64,000 nucleotides of DNA from Chroococcus sp. FPU101 (lineage in GTDB: Bacteria; Cyanobacteriota; Cyanobacteriia; Cyanobacteriales; Microcystaceae): contig NZ_BLJI01000003.1 of the NCBI RefSeq assembly GCF_017312365.1, positions 62,001-126,000 on the forward strand, in the 5' to 3' direction. The notes under the pieces are model-generated. The model saw only the letters and a list, made by a program, of their open reading frames with translations, had not been told where the DNA came from and ran no database searches. The position numbers and the translations under genes are program-made. Positions 8,095 to 17,851 of the stretch are shown piece after piece; the stretch's first letter is position 1; each line of letters starts with the position of its first letter.

Positions 8095-8288
8095 GCTAAA
8101 CGTTGATAAAGCTCTGTATTTTTAGTTAAGACATAGTTAGCCGCCCGATTAAAGTCAGGTTGATTTTCCGTTAACCAATCATTGATTTTATCCTGTAAAA
8201 GATGCTCTAGGGTTACACCTTGCCGTTGCGCCAGTTCTTCTAACTGGTACAGTTTTTCGTCTGATAATTGAATGGTTAAGTTAGACAT
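8091..8288 (-). CDS. Doc-associated antitoxin-like DNA-binding protein
   Basis: A 65-residue protein with an N-terminal ribbon-helix-helix-like strand (LTIQLSDEKLYQLEELAQRQ) and the C-terminal NYVLTKNTELYQRLA block that I recognise from cyanobacterial antitoxins encoded just before doc genes. Such antitoxins repress their own operon and neutralise Doc, a kinase of elongation factor Tu. Here the antitoxin frame is intact but the toxin frame that overlaps its stop is truncated, leaving an orphan antitoxin. A remaining role in immunity to other Doc systems or in DNA binding is possible. Confidence 0.7.
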   Translation of the reverse strand: MSNLTIQLSDEKLYQLEELAQRQGVTLEHLLQDKINDWLTENQPDFNRAANYVLTKNTELYQRLA

Positions 8289-8396
8289 ATTTATTTTATT
8301 TTTGTGTCATAAGCTGTTGAATCTATTTTACAGTTCTCCATTAATTGCTAAACTCTCTTATTCTGAACTGACAATTTATTAAATGGCTTTTTTATA

Positions 8397-8427
8397 AGGT
8401 CATGAATAATTAACGTATTTCAGCATA
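8397..8427. repeat. 31-bp direct repeat, right copy
   Basis: Identical to 7998-8028, 399 bases away, and covering the native 3' end of the glycosyltransferase gene. The two copies flank the antitoxin gene and the chimeric remnant. Confidence 0.9.
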
Positions 8428-9141
8428 GAAGCGTTTGAGGTAAACGGGTGGAACGCCTAAACCCCAGAGAATGCCGATAAAAAGATAAATAAAAATTGCC
8501 TTAAATGGCCCCCAGTGAGCCACTCGACGATCGGACGATCGCACTGTACGATTAACCTGAGCGATCCTACCGTAGCGTATCAGTTTTTCGCATAGATCGG
8601 CTTCTTCCATAATGGGCCATGTTGAATCGAAGCCGCCGCAAGCTTGGAAGTCACAACGACGACAGAAAATCACCTGATCCCCGAATAACAGCCGTAAACC
8701 TTGGGAAAAGGCAATAGGACGAAATACGAAAGGGATCAAGTAAGTTTTAATCGTATTAAGAATTGTAAATTCCCAACGAGTGCGGGTTGTCCCCGTCATT
8801 AGTGAGATCAAACCACCCGCCGTAATAGTCGGATCGGCTAAAGTACGATCAATGATAGTGACCAGATCAGCAGGTACAAATGTATCGGCATGGATAAAAC
8901 ACAAAACATCACCTGTCGCTGCTTGTGCGCCTAAATTCATCTGTACCGAACGACCTTTCTGCGGAGAAATCATGACCGATATCGCTTCATTTTGAGCAAA
9001 TGCAACTGTACCATCTTGACTACCTCCATCGATGACAAAGATTTCCCAAGCAGGGGGATCTAAGATACTTAAGTTACGGAGAGTCTGTCTAATGGTAGTT
9101 GCTTCGTTCAAGGTTGGGATAATGATGGAAACACGAGTCAT
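8410..9141 (-). CDS. TIGR04283-family (arsenosugar-type) glycosyltransferase
   Basis: A 243-residue family 2 glycosyltransferase: SIIIPTLNEA at residues 5-14, DGGSQDGT at 38-45, the HAD metal-binding segment at 84-86, a GGFD...MEEADL acceptor motif near 185-200 and a C-terminal membrane helix near 215-235. The pattern fits the TIGR04283 family, whose members are often linked to arsenosugar biosynthesis genes, though no arsM or arsS is in view. ATG 9141 follows a GAGGA site; the longer frame from 9243 would overlap the upstream gene heavily and is rejected. Only ten bases separate it from the VKOR-like gene, so the two are probably co-transcribed. Confidence 0.82.
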   Translation of the reverse strand: MTRVSIIIPTLNEATTIRQTLRNLSILDPPAWEIFVIDGGSQDGTVAFAQNEAISVMISPQKGRSVQMNLGAQAATGDVLCFIHADTFVPADLVTIIDRTLADPTITAGGLISLMTGTTRTRWEFTILNTIKTYLIPFVFRPIAFSQGLRLLFGDQVIFCRRCDFQACGGFDSTWPIMEEADLCEKLIRYGRIAQVNRTVRSSDRRVAHWGPFKAIFIYLFIGILWGLGVPPVYLKRFYAEIR

Positions 9142-9151
9142 GTATTCCTCA

Positions 9152-9688
9152 TTACTGCGGATTGCTCTTAGCGGCTGTATCCTTTTCTGGGTATCCGAGT
9201 AGAGTACGACTAGCTGCCATGACTTCAGGTGCAGCGAGGACAATTGAAACCAAAGAGCAGAACGTTGCTACCTGACAATATTCACACAAGGCTTTGTTTT
9301 CGCTCCATTCCTCACCCGCTAATTGTACCGAAAGTATGCCATCAAACACCAGTTTTACACCCATCGCAATTGGGATCAATGGATTACGTCGCGCACGATC
9401 TAAACCACCCATTGAAGCTAACCAAGCAGTCAGAGCATAATTAACCACCATCAAGGGCCCATCTGGAGCGTTAAAACGTTTGTAAGCATAGTTAGAGGCA
9501 TCAACGCGATCGGCATCAAAAATAGGGACAGGTGGATCGGGTAAATGACTGATGACCCCCGTTTGGTACAGAGTAACCAGTTGTCCCATTGAGCCACCCA
9601 GCATAGATAGACCGATGATCCATCGCCGACGGGTCATGTGTGGGTCTTTTCCTTGACGTAGTTCTTGACTTAATTGTTTTGGTTCCAT
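9152..9688 (-). CDS. VKOR-like membrane protein with CXXC
   Basis: A 178-residue membrane protein with hydrophobic segments around residues 21-45, 80-95, 105-122 and 140-160. It has the redox-type CEYC motif at 135-138, at the start of the last helix, and a further Cys at 144, as in vitamin K epoxide reductase (VKOR) family proteins that reoxidise thiol-disulfide partners using quinone. The pair of loop cysteines of catalytic VKORs is not evident, so activity is uncertain. It starts with ATG 9688 after a GAGGCG site and precedes the TIGR04283 glycosyltransferase by ten bases, a pairing I regard as conserved in cyanobacteria. Confidence 0.7.
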   Translation of the reverse strand: MEPKQLSQELRQGKDPHMTRRRWIIGLSMLGGSMGQLVTLYQTGVISHLPDPPVPIFDADRVDASNYAYKRFNAPDGPLMVVNYALTAWLASMGGLDRARRNPLIPIAMGVKLVFDGILSVQLAGEEWSENKALCEYCQVATFCSLVSIVLAAPEVMAASRTLLGYPEKDTAAKSNPQ

Positions 9689-9931
9689 GTCGCCTCGATC
9701 CTAAAAGTCTATCTGGTTTGCCATCGCTCTTATGTTGCTGACTTTCAAGCTATCAGACGATCCTTTTTCTTTCTTCTGACTAAAGAATGAATTACTCAAT
9801 TCGTTTAACAATTCTTAATATTTTGAAAAACTTATGATATGCAAAAGCAATTTAAACGTCTAAACTGGTTCAAAAATTTATTTTAGCTGCATAATGATAG
9901 AGACAAGTTTTTGATAAACGGTGGATCATTT

Positions 9932-10036
9932 ATGGAACTCAATGGAATGGAATTAGTTTTATTAACCTTCTTTAACGGAGCAGTTTGCGTTCTTTTACCC
10001 CGTGTCATTAACTTAAATTGGTCAAGAAAAAGTTAG
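9932..10036 (+). CDS. 34-residue single-span membrane protein
   Basis: An ATG at 9932, preceded by GGTGGA eight bases upstream, opens a 34-codon frame with one hydrophobic span (MELVLLTFFNGAVCVLLPRV) and a basic tail ending WSRKS. The size and layout resemble the small photosystem or cytochrome b6f subunits of cyanobacteria, but the sequence does not match PsbX, PsbY, Psb30, PetL, PetM or PetN as I know them. It stands alone between two minus-strand genes with its own spacer. The evidence is the ribosome-binding site, composition and membrane span. Confidence 0.5.
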   Translation: MELNGMELVLLTFFNGAVCVLLPRVINLNWSRKS

Positions 10037-10215
10037 TTAATTTTTGTAACTAAACTCTTGCGTAATTTGTTAATTTTATCTAATTAAAATGGAATCGGTT
10101 CGTTAGACATTCACAAGCTTTGCGATCAACTTCTATGGGATTGTTTCCCCAAAAAACTTGGCCAACAAAAATAGATCAGTTCATCCGTTGTATAAATTTG
10201 TACCGACCGATGTGC

Positions 10216-12267
10216 TTAATTAACCTTCCGTCGCGTGGTTTTGCGTCGTTTTTGGATTGGTGGTTCAGTGGTTTGAGGATAGCCATTATTTGAGCCATTT
10301 GTTATGATCGCTTCATTAACAATCGGTATCGTAAAATGAAACTGACTACCTTGATTTTTTCCTTCTGATACTGCCCAAATTTCGCCGCCCCAATTTTGAA
10401 CGATTTGCCGACAAATCGCTAAACCTAGACCCGTTCCTCCGATACTTCTGCGTAATGCGCCTTCTTCTTGGTAAAAACGCTCAAATACTTTCTCAAGTCG
10501 GTTTGGTTCAATTCCTCGCCCAGTATCAGATACCGTCACTTCTAACACTTGTAAATTTGGGTGATTAACATTGATCGTGATGAGGCCATCTGGACTGGTA
10601 AACTTACAAGCATTATCCAACAGTTTTGATAAAACTTCTACCACCCATTCCCCATCAGCTAACACAAGGGGTAAATCATAGGAAACATGATTTTCGATCT
10701 TGGGTAGAGTACTCTCTAAATTACGAGCGCGAATATGACTCAAGGATAATTCAACACATTCTGAAAGTGATAGAGGCTCTGGATGCCATTGAATTCGACC
10801 GCTTTCAAGCTGTGAGAGGGTTAAAAAATCTTGAATCAATTTTCGCATCCGTTCGGCATCATGTAAAGCCGTATCAAGCATCACTTGACGCAATTCTGGA
10901 GACATATCAGGTTCAGTAGCCAAGCTTTCTAAACAAACCTGAATCGTTGAAAGGGGAGTGCGTAATTCATGACCTGTAATTGCAACTAGATTAGAACGAG
11001 TTCGATCTAATGCTGCTAACTGCTCATTCAAATCTTGTAAACTAGCATAAGCTTCTGCTTGAATCAAAGCCACGCCGACTTGAGTCGCAACCGCATCGAC
11101 TAGGGAAATATCTTCGCTTTTCCAATAAGTCGGAACAGGGCCGCAATGATGGAGTTCAACCATTCCTAGTAAACGCCCCTGATAGAGAATTGGCATCAGT
11201 AGCCAAGAATAAATTGAACAACTTTGGACTAAATTTTGCAGAGATTGGGGAGAATTCGGCTCAGAACGGTCAATAATTCGAGGATCATGGAACGCATCAT
11301 CAATACTAACTGATTCGCGCAATTCTAAAATTTCTTCAAATAGAGGATTATTTTTTAAAGGCCAGTTTCTCCCTTTAATTGAACCAATGCCATCATTTAA
11401 AAATTCATGTTTAATGGTTGCTGCTACATCATTTTCATTACAGCGATAGACCAGACAGCGACAAACGCCTAACCCTTCGCCTAATTTTTGTACCGCAACT
11501 TGTAAGATTTCTTCTGTGTCCAGAGAACGACGAATTGCACTGGTAATTGAATTAATTAACCGTTCTTTTTGTTCTTTAGAAGCTAGAGAACGATTCGCTT
11601 TTAAGATTTTATATTGTCCTGCTTGGAGATAAGTAACTAATCTTTGAACGAATGGATCAGGATGATTAGAAGATAGTTGAAGTGAAATTGCTGTTTTTAA
11701 GGGATCACCATCTAAATAAAGACGATTAGCTTCTGCGATTTTGTTGGCTAATTCAGGTCGATAGACTAAAATTCGATTTAAAACAAGTTTAGCAGCGATT
11801 TGGGTTACAGTCCGATCGCTTGTCCAAATACCCTCAAAACGGCGACTATTATCCATCGCGGTTTCGATTTTTTCTTGTTCAAAAATTTGTGTGCGTTCAC
11901 GACAAATCAGACAACTAGCATAATGTTGTCCAATAACGATCAGATGCCATTCCTCAGCGAGTCCGTCATCGTCTGTAAAAGCGATCGTTTCATAAATATC
12001 AGAACGATTACTAAATTCGGTTTCAGGAGCCGCTAAGACATATACTTGTGATGTTTGACCCGCAATTCGTTGATAGCGATGAGCCTCCTGACGATAAAAA
12101 CGTTCACGTTGAAAACTGGCGATCACCAGAGGTTGATCCGCCTCGGCGAGTACTTGATCTTCCATCGCGTGCGAAAGTGCCGTTAAAGAAGCTTTGAAGT
12201 ACATTTGGGGTCGCCAATTCGGGATGAATTGCAACAGTTCTGCTAAGACAGACGTTGAGATGCTCAT
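10216..12267 (-). CDS. DICT-GAF sensor histidine kinase
   Basis: The 683-residue cytosolic kinase has an N-terminal DICT sensory domain (about 1-130), a linker, a GAF domain (about 225-400, with EILQVAVQKLGEGLGVCRCLVYR at its start), a HisKA dimerisation domain with the phosphoacceptor in ITGHELRTP near residue 431, and an HATPase domain with N box (LSKLLDNACKF, ~551), G1 (DTGRGIEP, ~580), F box (FERFYQ) and G2 (GGTGLGLA, ~612). It ends in a basic tail (KRRKTTRRK). DICT domains are linked to light-related and diguanylate signalling in cyanobacteria; the ligand of this GAF is unknown and it has no obvious bilin-binding cysteine that I can assign. No response regulator gene is adjacent, so it is an orphan kinase. 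Confidence 0.88.
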   Translation of the reverse strand: MSISTSVLAELLQFIPNWRPQMYFKASLTALSHAMEDQVLAEADQPLVIASFQRERFYRQEAHRYQRIAGQTSQVYVLAAPETEFSNRSDIYETIAFTDDDGLAEEWHLIVIGQHYASCLICRERTQIFEQEKIETAMDNSRRFEGIWTSDRTVTQIAAKLVLNRILVYRPELANKIAEANRLYLDGDPLKTAISLQLSSNHPDPFVQRLVTYLQAGQYKILKANRSLASKEQKERLINSITSAIRRSLDTEEILQVAVQKLGEGLGVCRCLVYRCNENDVAATIKHEFLNDGIGSIKGRNWPLKNNPLFEEILELRESVSIDDAFHDPRIIDRSEPNSPQSLQNLVQSCSIYSWLLMPILYQGRLLGMVELHHCGPVPTYWKSEDISLVDAVATQVGVALIQAEAYASLQDLNEQLAALDRTRSNLVAITGHELRTPLSTIQVCLESLATEPDMSPELRQVMLDTALHDAERMRKLIQDFLTLSQLESGRIQWHPEPLSLSECVELSLSHIRARNLESTLPKIENHVSYDLPLVLADGEWVVEVLSKLLDNACKFTSPDGLITINVNHPNLQVLEVTVSDTGRGIEPNRLEKVFERFYQEEGALRRSIGGTGLGLAICRQIVQNWGGEIWAVSEGKNQGSQFHFTIPIVNEAIITNGSNNGYPQTTEPPIQKRRKTTRRKVN

Positions 12268-12453
12268 CTAAAATGTTTTTCCCTATGCCATAAAGGCGAA
12301 ATGGCTTTAAGAAATTATCCTGTTTAATAGAGTAGTGTTTAGAGCGTCAAAAGGCCAAGACAATCTCCAAAAAACTTATTCTTGTTCTATTGAGACGGGG
12401 CTTCGGTGTTACAATCGTTTCAAGTTCATGATCAAAAAGTACTTAAGACAATT

Positions 12454-12645
12454 ATGATTTTACCCGGCACAACTGTACGAGTCATTAACCCCGATGATAC
12501 TTACTATCGTTTTGAAGGATTAGTACAACGGCTCAGTGATGGTAAGGTTGCTGTCCTTTTTGAAGGGGGGAACTGGGATAAACTGATCACTTTCAAACTA
12601 TCAGAATTAGAAGAAGTCGTTCTTACCCCCGCCAAGAAAAAATAA
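12454..12645 (+). CDS. ndhS: NAD(P)H-quinone oxidoreductase subunit S
   Basis: A 63-residue protein beginning [20 protein letters not shown] and containing [21 protein letters not shown], a strong match to NdhS. This SH3-like subunit of the photosynthetic NDH-1 complex on the thylakoid stroma/cytoplasmic side helps dock ferredoxin for cyclic electron flow. ATG 12454 is chosen because family members start at this point; a GTG at 12406 in frame would add residues not found in the family. The next gene begins four bases after its stop, so the two probably form an operon. Confidence 0.9.
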   Translation: MILPGTTVRVINPDDTYYRFEGLVQRLSDGKVAVLFEGGNWDKLITFKLSELEEVVLTPAKKK

Positions 12646-12649
12646 AGAA

Positions 12650-13318
12650 ATGCGCTTAACGTTACCGCAATTCACTAGTGATCGCCGTCACCCGAATCAT
12701 ATTGCTGAAGTCATCGAAACGGCAAGTACAGGTTTTTTAGCCCAATGTTTAGAACCTGAAGAATTAAGTTTTCCTGTGATGCCTCCGTTTGGCAGTTGGG
12801 TTAAAGCTTATGATGAAGAATCAGGTAATAAAGTGGTTGGTGTCGTGACTTTTGCGACGACTACACCCATTGACTCGGTACATCGTGCGCGGGCTTTAGG
12901 TTTATCGCTTACTGAATTGCGGGAACAACAGCCCCAAATTTTCGCCATGTTAAAAACCGAGTTTCGGGCGGCTATTGTTGGGTTTGAAACGTCTTCGGGT
13001 TATCAAAACGGCAATTCTGGGCGTTTGGGAGAAGTTTATCAATATTTACCTCCACGTCCGCCCCAAATTCACCAAGCCGTCTATCAATGTGAACCAACAG
13101 AAGTAGTACACTTTAGTGAGCAGTTAGAGTTTTTAAGAATTTTGCTGCAAGTTCGAGAAAGTCCCCCAGAAGCGTTGGCAGCCGCATCCATTCGAGATAT
13201 CTATCAACTCCGAAGTGCCGATCGTCAATGGTTAGTGAAAGTGGGTAGACAGTTAAGTATACTCCTCAAGGATGATTATGATCGCTTACGATATATCCTG
13301 AGTCAAATTCATCTTTAA
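12650..13318 (+). CDS. HAS-barrel domain protein, conserved in cyanobacteria
   Basis: A 222-residue soluble protein whose first 100 residues (HIAEVIETASTGFLAQCLEP, PPFGSWVKAY, VVGVVTFATTTPID) read as a HAS barrel, the beta-barrel shared by HerA-type ATPases and ATP synthase. The family is conserved in cyanobacteria with no assigned role. The C terminus is helical. It begins four bases after ndhS, which suggests co-expression, but a link to the NDH-1 complex is only an inference from position. No motor domain is present, so it is not itself a HerA ATPase. Confidence 0.65.
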   Translation: MRLTLPQFTSDRRHPNHIAEVIETASTGFLAQCLEPEELSFPVMPPFGSWVKAYDEESGNKVVGVVTFATTTPIDSVHRARALGLSLTELREQQPQIFAMLKTEFRAAIVGFETSSGYQNGNSGRLGEVYQYLPPRPPQIHQAVYQCEPTEVVHFSEQLEFLRILLQVRESPPEALAAASIRDIYQLRSADRQWLVKVGRQLSILLKDDYDRLRYILSQIHL

Positions 13319-13379
13319 GCAGAAGACTTTAAACTGATTTAATAGTAGTTGGGACTGCTTCAACCCAGATTATTTAGAG

Positions 13380-14585
13380 ATGAAAAAGATGTGGATGCAA
13401 CAACAAAATAAAACTTTTAAAGACTGGTTATGGCCATTTTGGCCAGTTGTTCCCATCTATCCCTATAGTCAACGGCGGACACTTCGTCAAGAAATTATTA
13501 GTAATACGATTTGGACGTTTGAGCAGTTACAGGGAATTTTTTATGTTGTTGTTCCGATTCGCATGACGGTTATTAAACTAGCACAAGGTGGCTTATTAGT
13601 CTATGCACCCGTAGCACCAACTGATGAATGTATCAGATTAGTTAATGAATTAGTTGAACAACACGGCGATATTAAATATATTATCCTACCGACAATTTCG
13701 GCTGTAGAGCATAAGGTTTTTGTTGGGCCATTTGCGTATAGGTTTCCCAAAGCTCAAGTTTATGCTTCACCTTATCACTGGAGTTTTCCTCTTAATCTTC
13801 CCTTAAGTTGGTTAGGGTTTCCGCCAGATAGAACATATATATTACCAAAAGATAGTAGTCAAGTTCCCTTTGCCGATGAGTTTGATTATCGAATTTTGGG
13901 GCCAATTGATTTAGGGCCTGGACGTTTTGCGGAAGTAGCATTATTTCATAAACAATCGCAGACTCTACTCTTAACTGATACGATCGTTTCTGTCCCTACT
14001 GAACCTCCCGCTATTATTCGACTCGATCCTTATCCGTTGCTGTTCCATGCTAAAGATAGTGCATTTGACCTCATGCCCGATAATCTAGAAACTTACCGCA
14101 AAGGATGGCAACGTATTTGTTTATTCGCCCTCTATTTTCGTTCCAGTGTCTTAGAAGTTCCACCTTGGGGACAAGTTTTTCGTAATGCCTTAAAAGCCGC
14201 AGAAAAGTCTAAAAAAGCATATTTTGGTCTATTTCCCTTCCAATGGCGAGACAATTGGCCACAGTCTTTTGCAGCATTGCGTCGAAACGGTGAACCATTC
14301 GTTGCACCCATTCTACAGAATTTAATTTTAAACCGTGCGCCTCAAGAAACCTTAGCTTGGGCGGATCAAGTGGCACAATGGAACTTTAGGCAAATCATTC
14401 CTTGTCATTTTGATGTACCTATCCCCGCAACTCCTAAACAATTCCGCCAAGCTTTTAATTTTTTAGAAAAAGATTCGGCGAGCAATAATAATTTTATAGT
14501 GATCAAAGATCAAGAATTTATCAATGATCTTGAGATGAAATTAGAAAAAGCGTGGCTACTTCCACCCGCACAACCTAAGATATAA
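13380..14585 (+). CDS. DUF4336 protein (metallo-hydrolase-like)
   Basis: A 401-residue protein typical of the DUF4336 family, which is related to the metallo-beta-lactamase fold. Visible features are the tryptophan-rich N terminus (DWLWPFWPVVPIYPY), the core strand LLVYAPVAPTDECIRLV, LPTISAVEHKVFVGPFA with the family histidine, LLLTDTIVSVP and a late CHFDVPIPATP block. The histidine/aspartate set of true beta-lactamase metal sites is only partly apparent, so hydrolase activity is uncertain. It follows the HAS-barrel gene by 61 bases on the same strand. Confidence 0.78.
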   Translation: MKKMWMQQQNKTFKDWLWPFWPVVPIYPYSQRRTLRQEIISNTIWTFEQLQGIFYVVVPIRMTVIKLAQGGLLVYAPVAPTDECIRLVNELVEQHGDIKYIILPTISAVEHKVFVGPFAYRFPKAQVYASPYHWSFPLNLPLSWLGFPPDRTYILPKDSSQVPFADEFDYRILGPIDLGPGRFAEVALFHKQSQTLLLTDTIVSVPTEPPAIIRLDPYPLLFHAKDSAFDLMPDNLETYRKGWQRICLFALYFRSSVLEVPPWGQVFRNALKAAEKSKKAYFGLFPFQWRDNWPQSFAALRRNGEPFVAPILQNLILNRAPQETLAWADQVAQWNFRQIIPCHFDVPIPATPKQFRQAFNFLEKDSASNNNFIVIKDQEFINDLEMKLEKAWLLPPAQPKI

Positions 14586-14652
14586 TGGTCAAAATCAAGA
14601 ATTTTTTTGCTAAACTCAGCAGCAATAGAGGAGATAAACAAACTCTAACTTA

Positions 14653-14736
14653 GTGAAGCCAAAATTAACGATTCTTGCTTTTTCATTATTGAATTTTTCT
14701 TTTGTTCCCTCATCCCAAACTCAGGTTACAGCTTAA
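14653..14736 (+). pseudogene. orphan signal-peptide-like 27-codon frame
   Basis: From GTG 14653 a 27-residue frame reads as an isolated secretion signal (VKPKLTILAFSLLNFSFVPS then SQTQVTA, stop at 14734-14736) with nothing after it. It may be the remaining start of a deleted secreted-protein gene or a chance frame. There is no clear ribosome-binding site. Confidence 0.25.
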
Positions 14737-14765
14737 CTTGCGTTGAGTAGCGTAACCCTTTTATC

Positions 14766-16373
14766 ATGTTCAAATTTACAAAAAACTGGCCAAAAGATTT
14801 TGATTTTTCTGTTATTTTTATCCTTATTACTGGGTTGATTTTTCGAGGAGCGATCGCTTATTGGATTGCCCCTGGTTATGATGAATCTTATTACTATATT
14901 TATAGTCATCAACTCGATTGGAGCTATTTTGATCATCCCCCTATGATCGCTCTATCAACGGGTTTGGGGACTTGGTTGACGGGAATTGCTAATCAATTTA
15001 CGATTCGTTGGGGAGCTTTGCTTTTATATACTGGCAGTTTATGGCTACTGTATTTAACAGGAAAACGTCTTTTTAATCCTTATGTTGCTAAATTGACGCT
15101 AATTATTGCTTCAATTATTCCCGCGTTTGGCATTGTCTTCGGTATCTTTACTTTACCTGATGTACCACTAATTTTCTTTTGGTCAGCCAGCTTTTATTGT
15201 GCCGTCAGCGAATTTTTTACGGATGCTGATACACCTCCTCAACCCTATCGTCCGACTTATCGTCTAGCGATTTTAGGGATTTTGGTCGGACTCACTTGCT
15301 TGAGTAAATATCATGGCTTTTTCATCGGATTAGGATTTGTGATTTTTTGCTTGACAATTGCTCAATATCGTGCGGTATTTCGTTCGGGCTGGCTCTGGTT
15401 AGGCTTGGGATTGTTCATCATGACGCTATTTCCTCTATGGTACTGGAATTTACAACATGATTGGGTTTCTTTTGGGTTTCATCTTTCCAAACGTTTTCAA
15501 ACGCCTAAACCGTTTAATATTTTAGGCGTATTGGGTGTTTTATTAGGAAATAGTCTAATTATGTTTCCGACTTTGGGGCTACCAATGGTGTGGCTGATGG
15601 CAAAGAATTTAGGGCAACAAATCCCTACTTTTTTTTCAAGTAAAGCGCGTCTGAAACGGAGTGATCTAGCAAATCGACAATGGCTAATTCTTTGTGTATC
15701 AGTGCCGCTTATTGTCGGATTTAGTTTAGTTGGAGGTTATTACTTTGTGACTCCAACTTGGGCAGTACCAGGCTTTTGGACACCGACTTTACTACTCGGA
15801 TACTGGATGGGACAAAGGTCAAAACGATGGACATACAAATGGTTAAAATATTCTGGAATAACGATCGTTACTTTATTGTTATTGACGTTACTGCATCTCA
15901 ATTTAGGCATTTTTCAGAAACCGAGTCAATATGCAATATTTGGGGGAATTGTCTCACCTAGATATGATCCTTCAACAGAGGTTTTAGATATTACACAATT
16001 ACAGCAAGCTTTTGTCGATTCGCCTGTTTTTTCGGATGCTTTAGCCAATTCGCAGTTTATTTTTACTAATCTTTACTTTCTAGGTGGGTTAATTGATCTC
16101 GCAATTCATCCCCTCAAACCGATTCCAGTAGACTGCTTTTGTCGAGATCCGCGAGGCTTTGCTTTTTGGAATGATCCTCAAGAATGGTTAGGAAAAAACG
16201 GATTATTGATTACTAACAAACGATTTGTAGAAAAGCCTGAAGTAATTGACCGATATCGCCCTTATTTCCAAGAATTTCAGAAAATAGGAGAGATTCCCAT
16301 CAAACGCGGGGGAGTTGTGACTAATATCTTTTATGTTTATCAGGGGAAAAATTTTTTAAAGGTCTATCCGTAG
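14766..16373 (+). CDS. PMT_2-type membrane glycosyltransferase (GT39/ArnT-like)
   Basis: A 535-residue integral membrane protein with about ten or more hydrophobic helices. The first extracytoplasmic loop has the GYDESYYY motif with acidic residues D39/E40, then HPPM near residue 58, the signature of the PMT_2/GT39 family, which transfers sugars from polyprenyl-phosphate donors to lipids or proteins on the outer side of the cytoplasmic membrane. The acceptor cannot be read from the sequence; cell-envelope glycosylation is likely. The ATG start follows an AT-rich spacer. The gene converges on enolase and is followed by a hairpin. Confidence 0.85.
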   Translation: MFKFTKNWPKDFDFSVIFILITGLIFRGAIAYWIAPGYDESYYYIYSHQLDWSYFDHPPMIALSTGLGTWLTGIANQFTIRWGALLLYTGSLWLLYLTGKRLFNPYVAKLTLIIASIIPAFGIVFGIFTLPDVPLIFFWSASFYCAVSEFFTDADTPPQPYRPTYRLAILGILVGLTCLSKYHGFFIGLGFVIFCLTIAQYRAVFRSGWLWLGLGLFIMTLFPLWYWNLQHDWVSFGFHLSKRFQTPKPFNILGVLGVLLGNSLIMFPTLGLPMVWLMAKNLGQQIPTFFSSKARLKRSDLANRQWLILCVSVPLIVGFSLVGGYYFVTPTWAVPGFWTPTLLLGYWMGQRSKRWTYKWLKYSGITIVTLLLLTLLHLNLGIFQKPSQYAIFGGIVSPRYDPSTEVLDITQLQQAFVDSPVFSDALANSQFIFTNLYFLGGLIDLAIHPLKPIPVDCFCRDPRGFAFWNDPQEWLGKNGLLITNKRFVEKPEVIDRYRPYFQEFQKIGEIPIKRGGVVTNIFYVYQGKNFLKVYP

Positions 16374-16375
16374 TA

Positions 16376-16394
16376 GAGACGCAACCCGCGTCTC
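16376..16394. terminator. GAGACGC hairpin between convergent genes
   Basis: GAGACGC and GCGTCTC pair around a five-base loop, in the 35-base gap between the plus-strand glycosyltransferase and minus-strand enolase stops. It belongs to the same TAGAGACGC...GCGTCT repeat type as the hairpin at 28990-29009 and may end transcripts from both sides. Confidence 0.5.
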
Positions 16395-16408
16395 CACCAT
16401 GGTTCTAT

Positions 16409-17725
<1,317 letters not shown>

Positions 17726-17851
17726 CTATCAAATAGTTGTGTTAAAAGGGTATTAGGATTTGCTTAAGTTTTTTGGCGATTGTTACTATCTACAATTGCT
17801 CTAACTCTCTTAAAGTAAACGAGGTAAACTAACACTACAAAATCTGATTTT

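Noticed and set aside
10037-10215. Possible peptide on the minus strand containing NPIEVDRKACEC
   Set aside because: The frame has no clear start and I do not recognise a family. It may be a gene remnant but the evidence is too weak.
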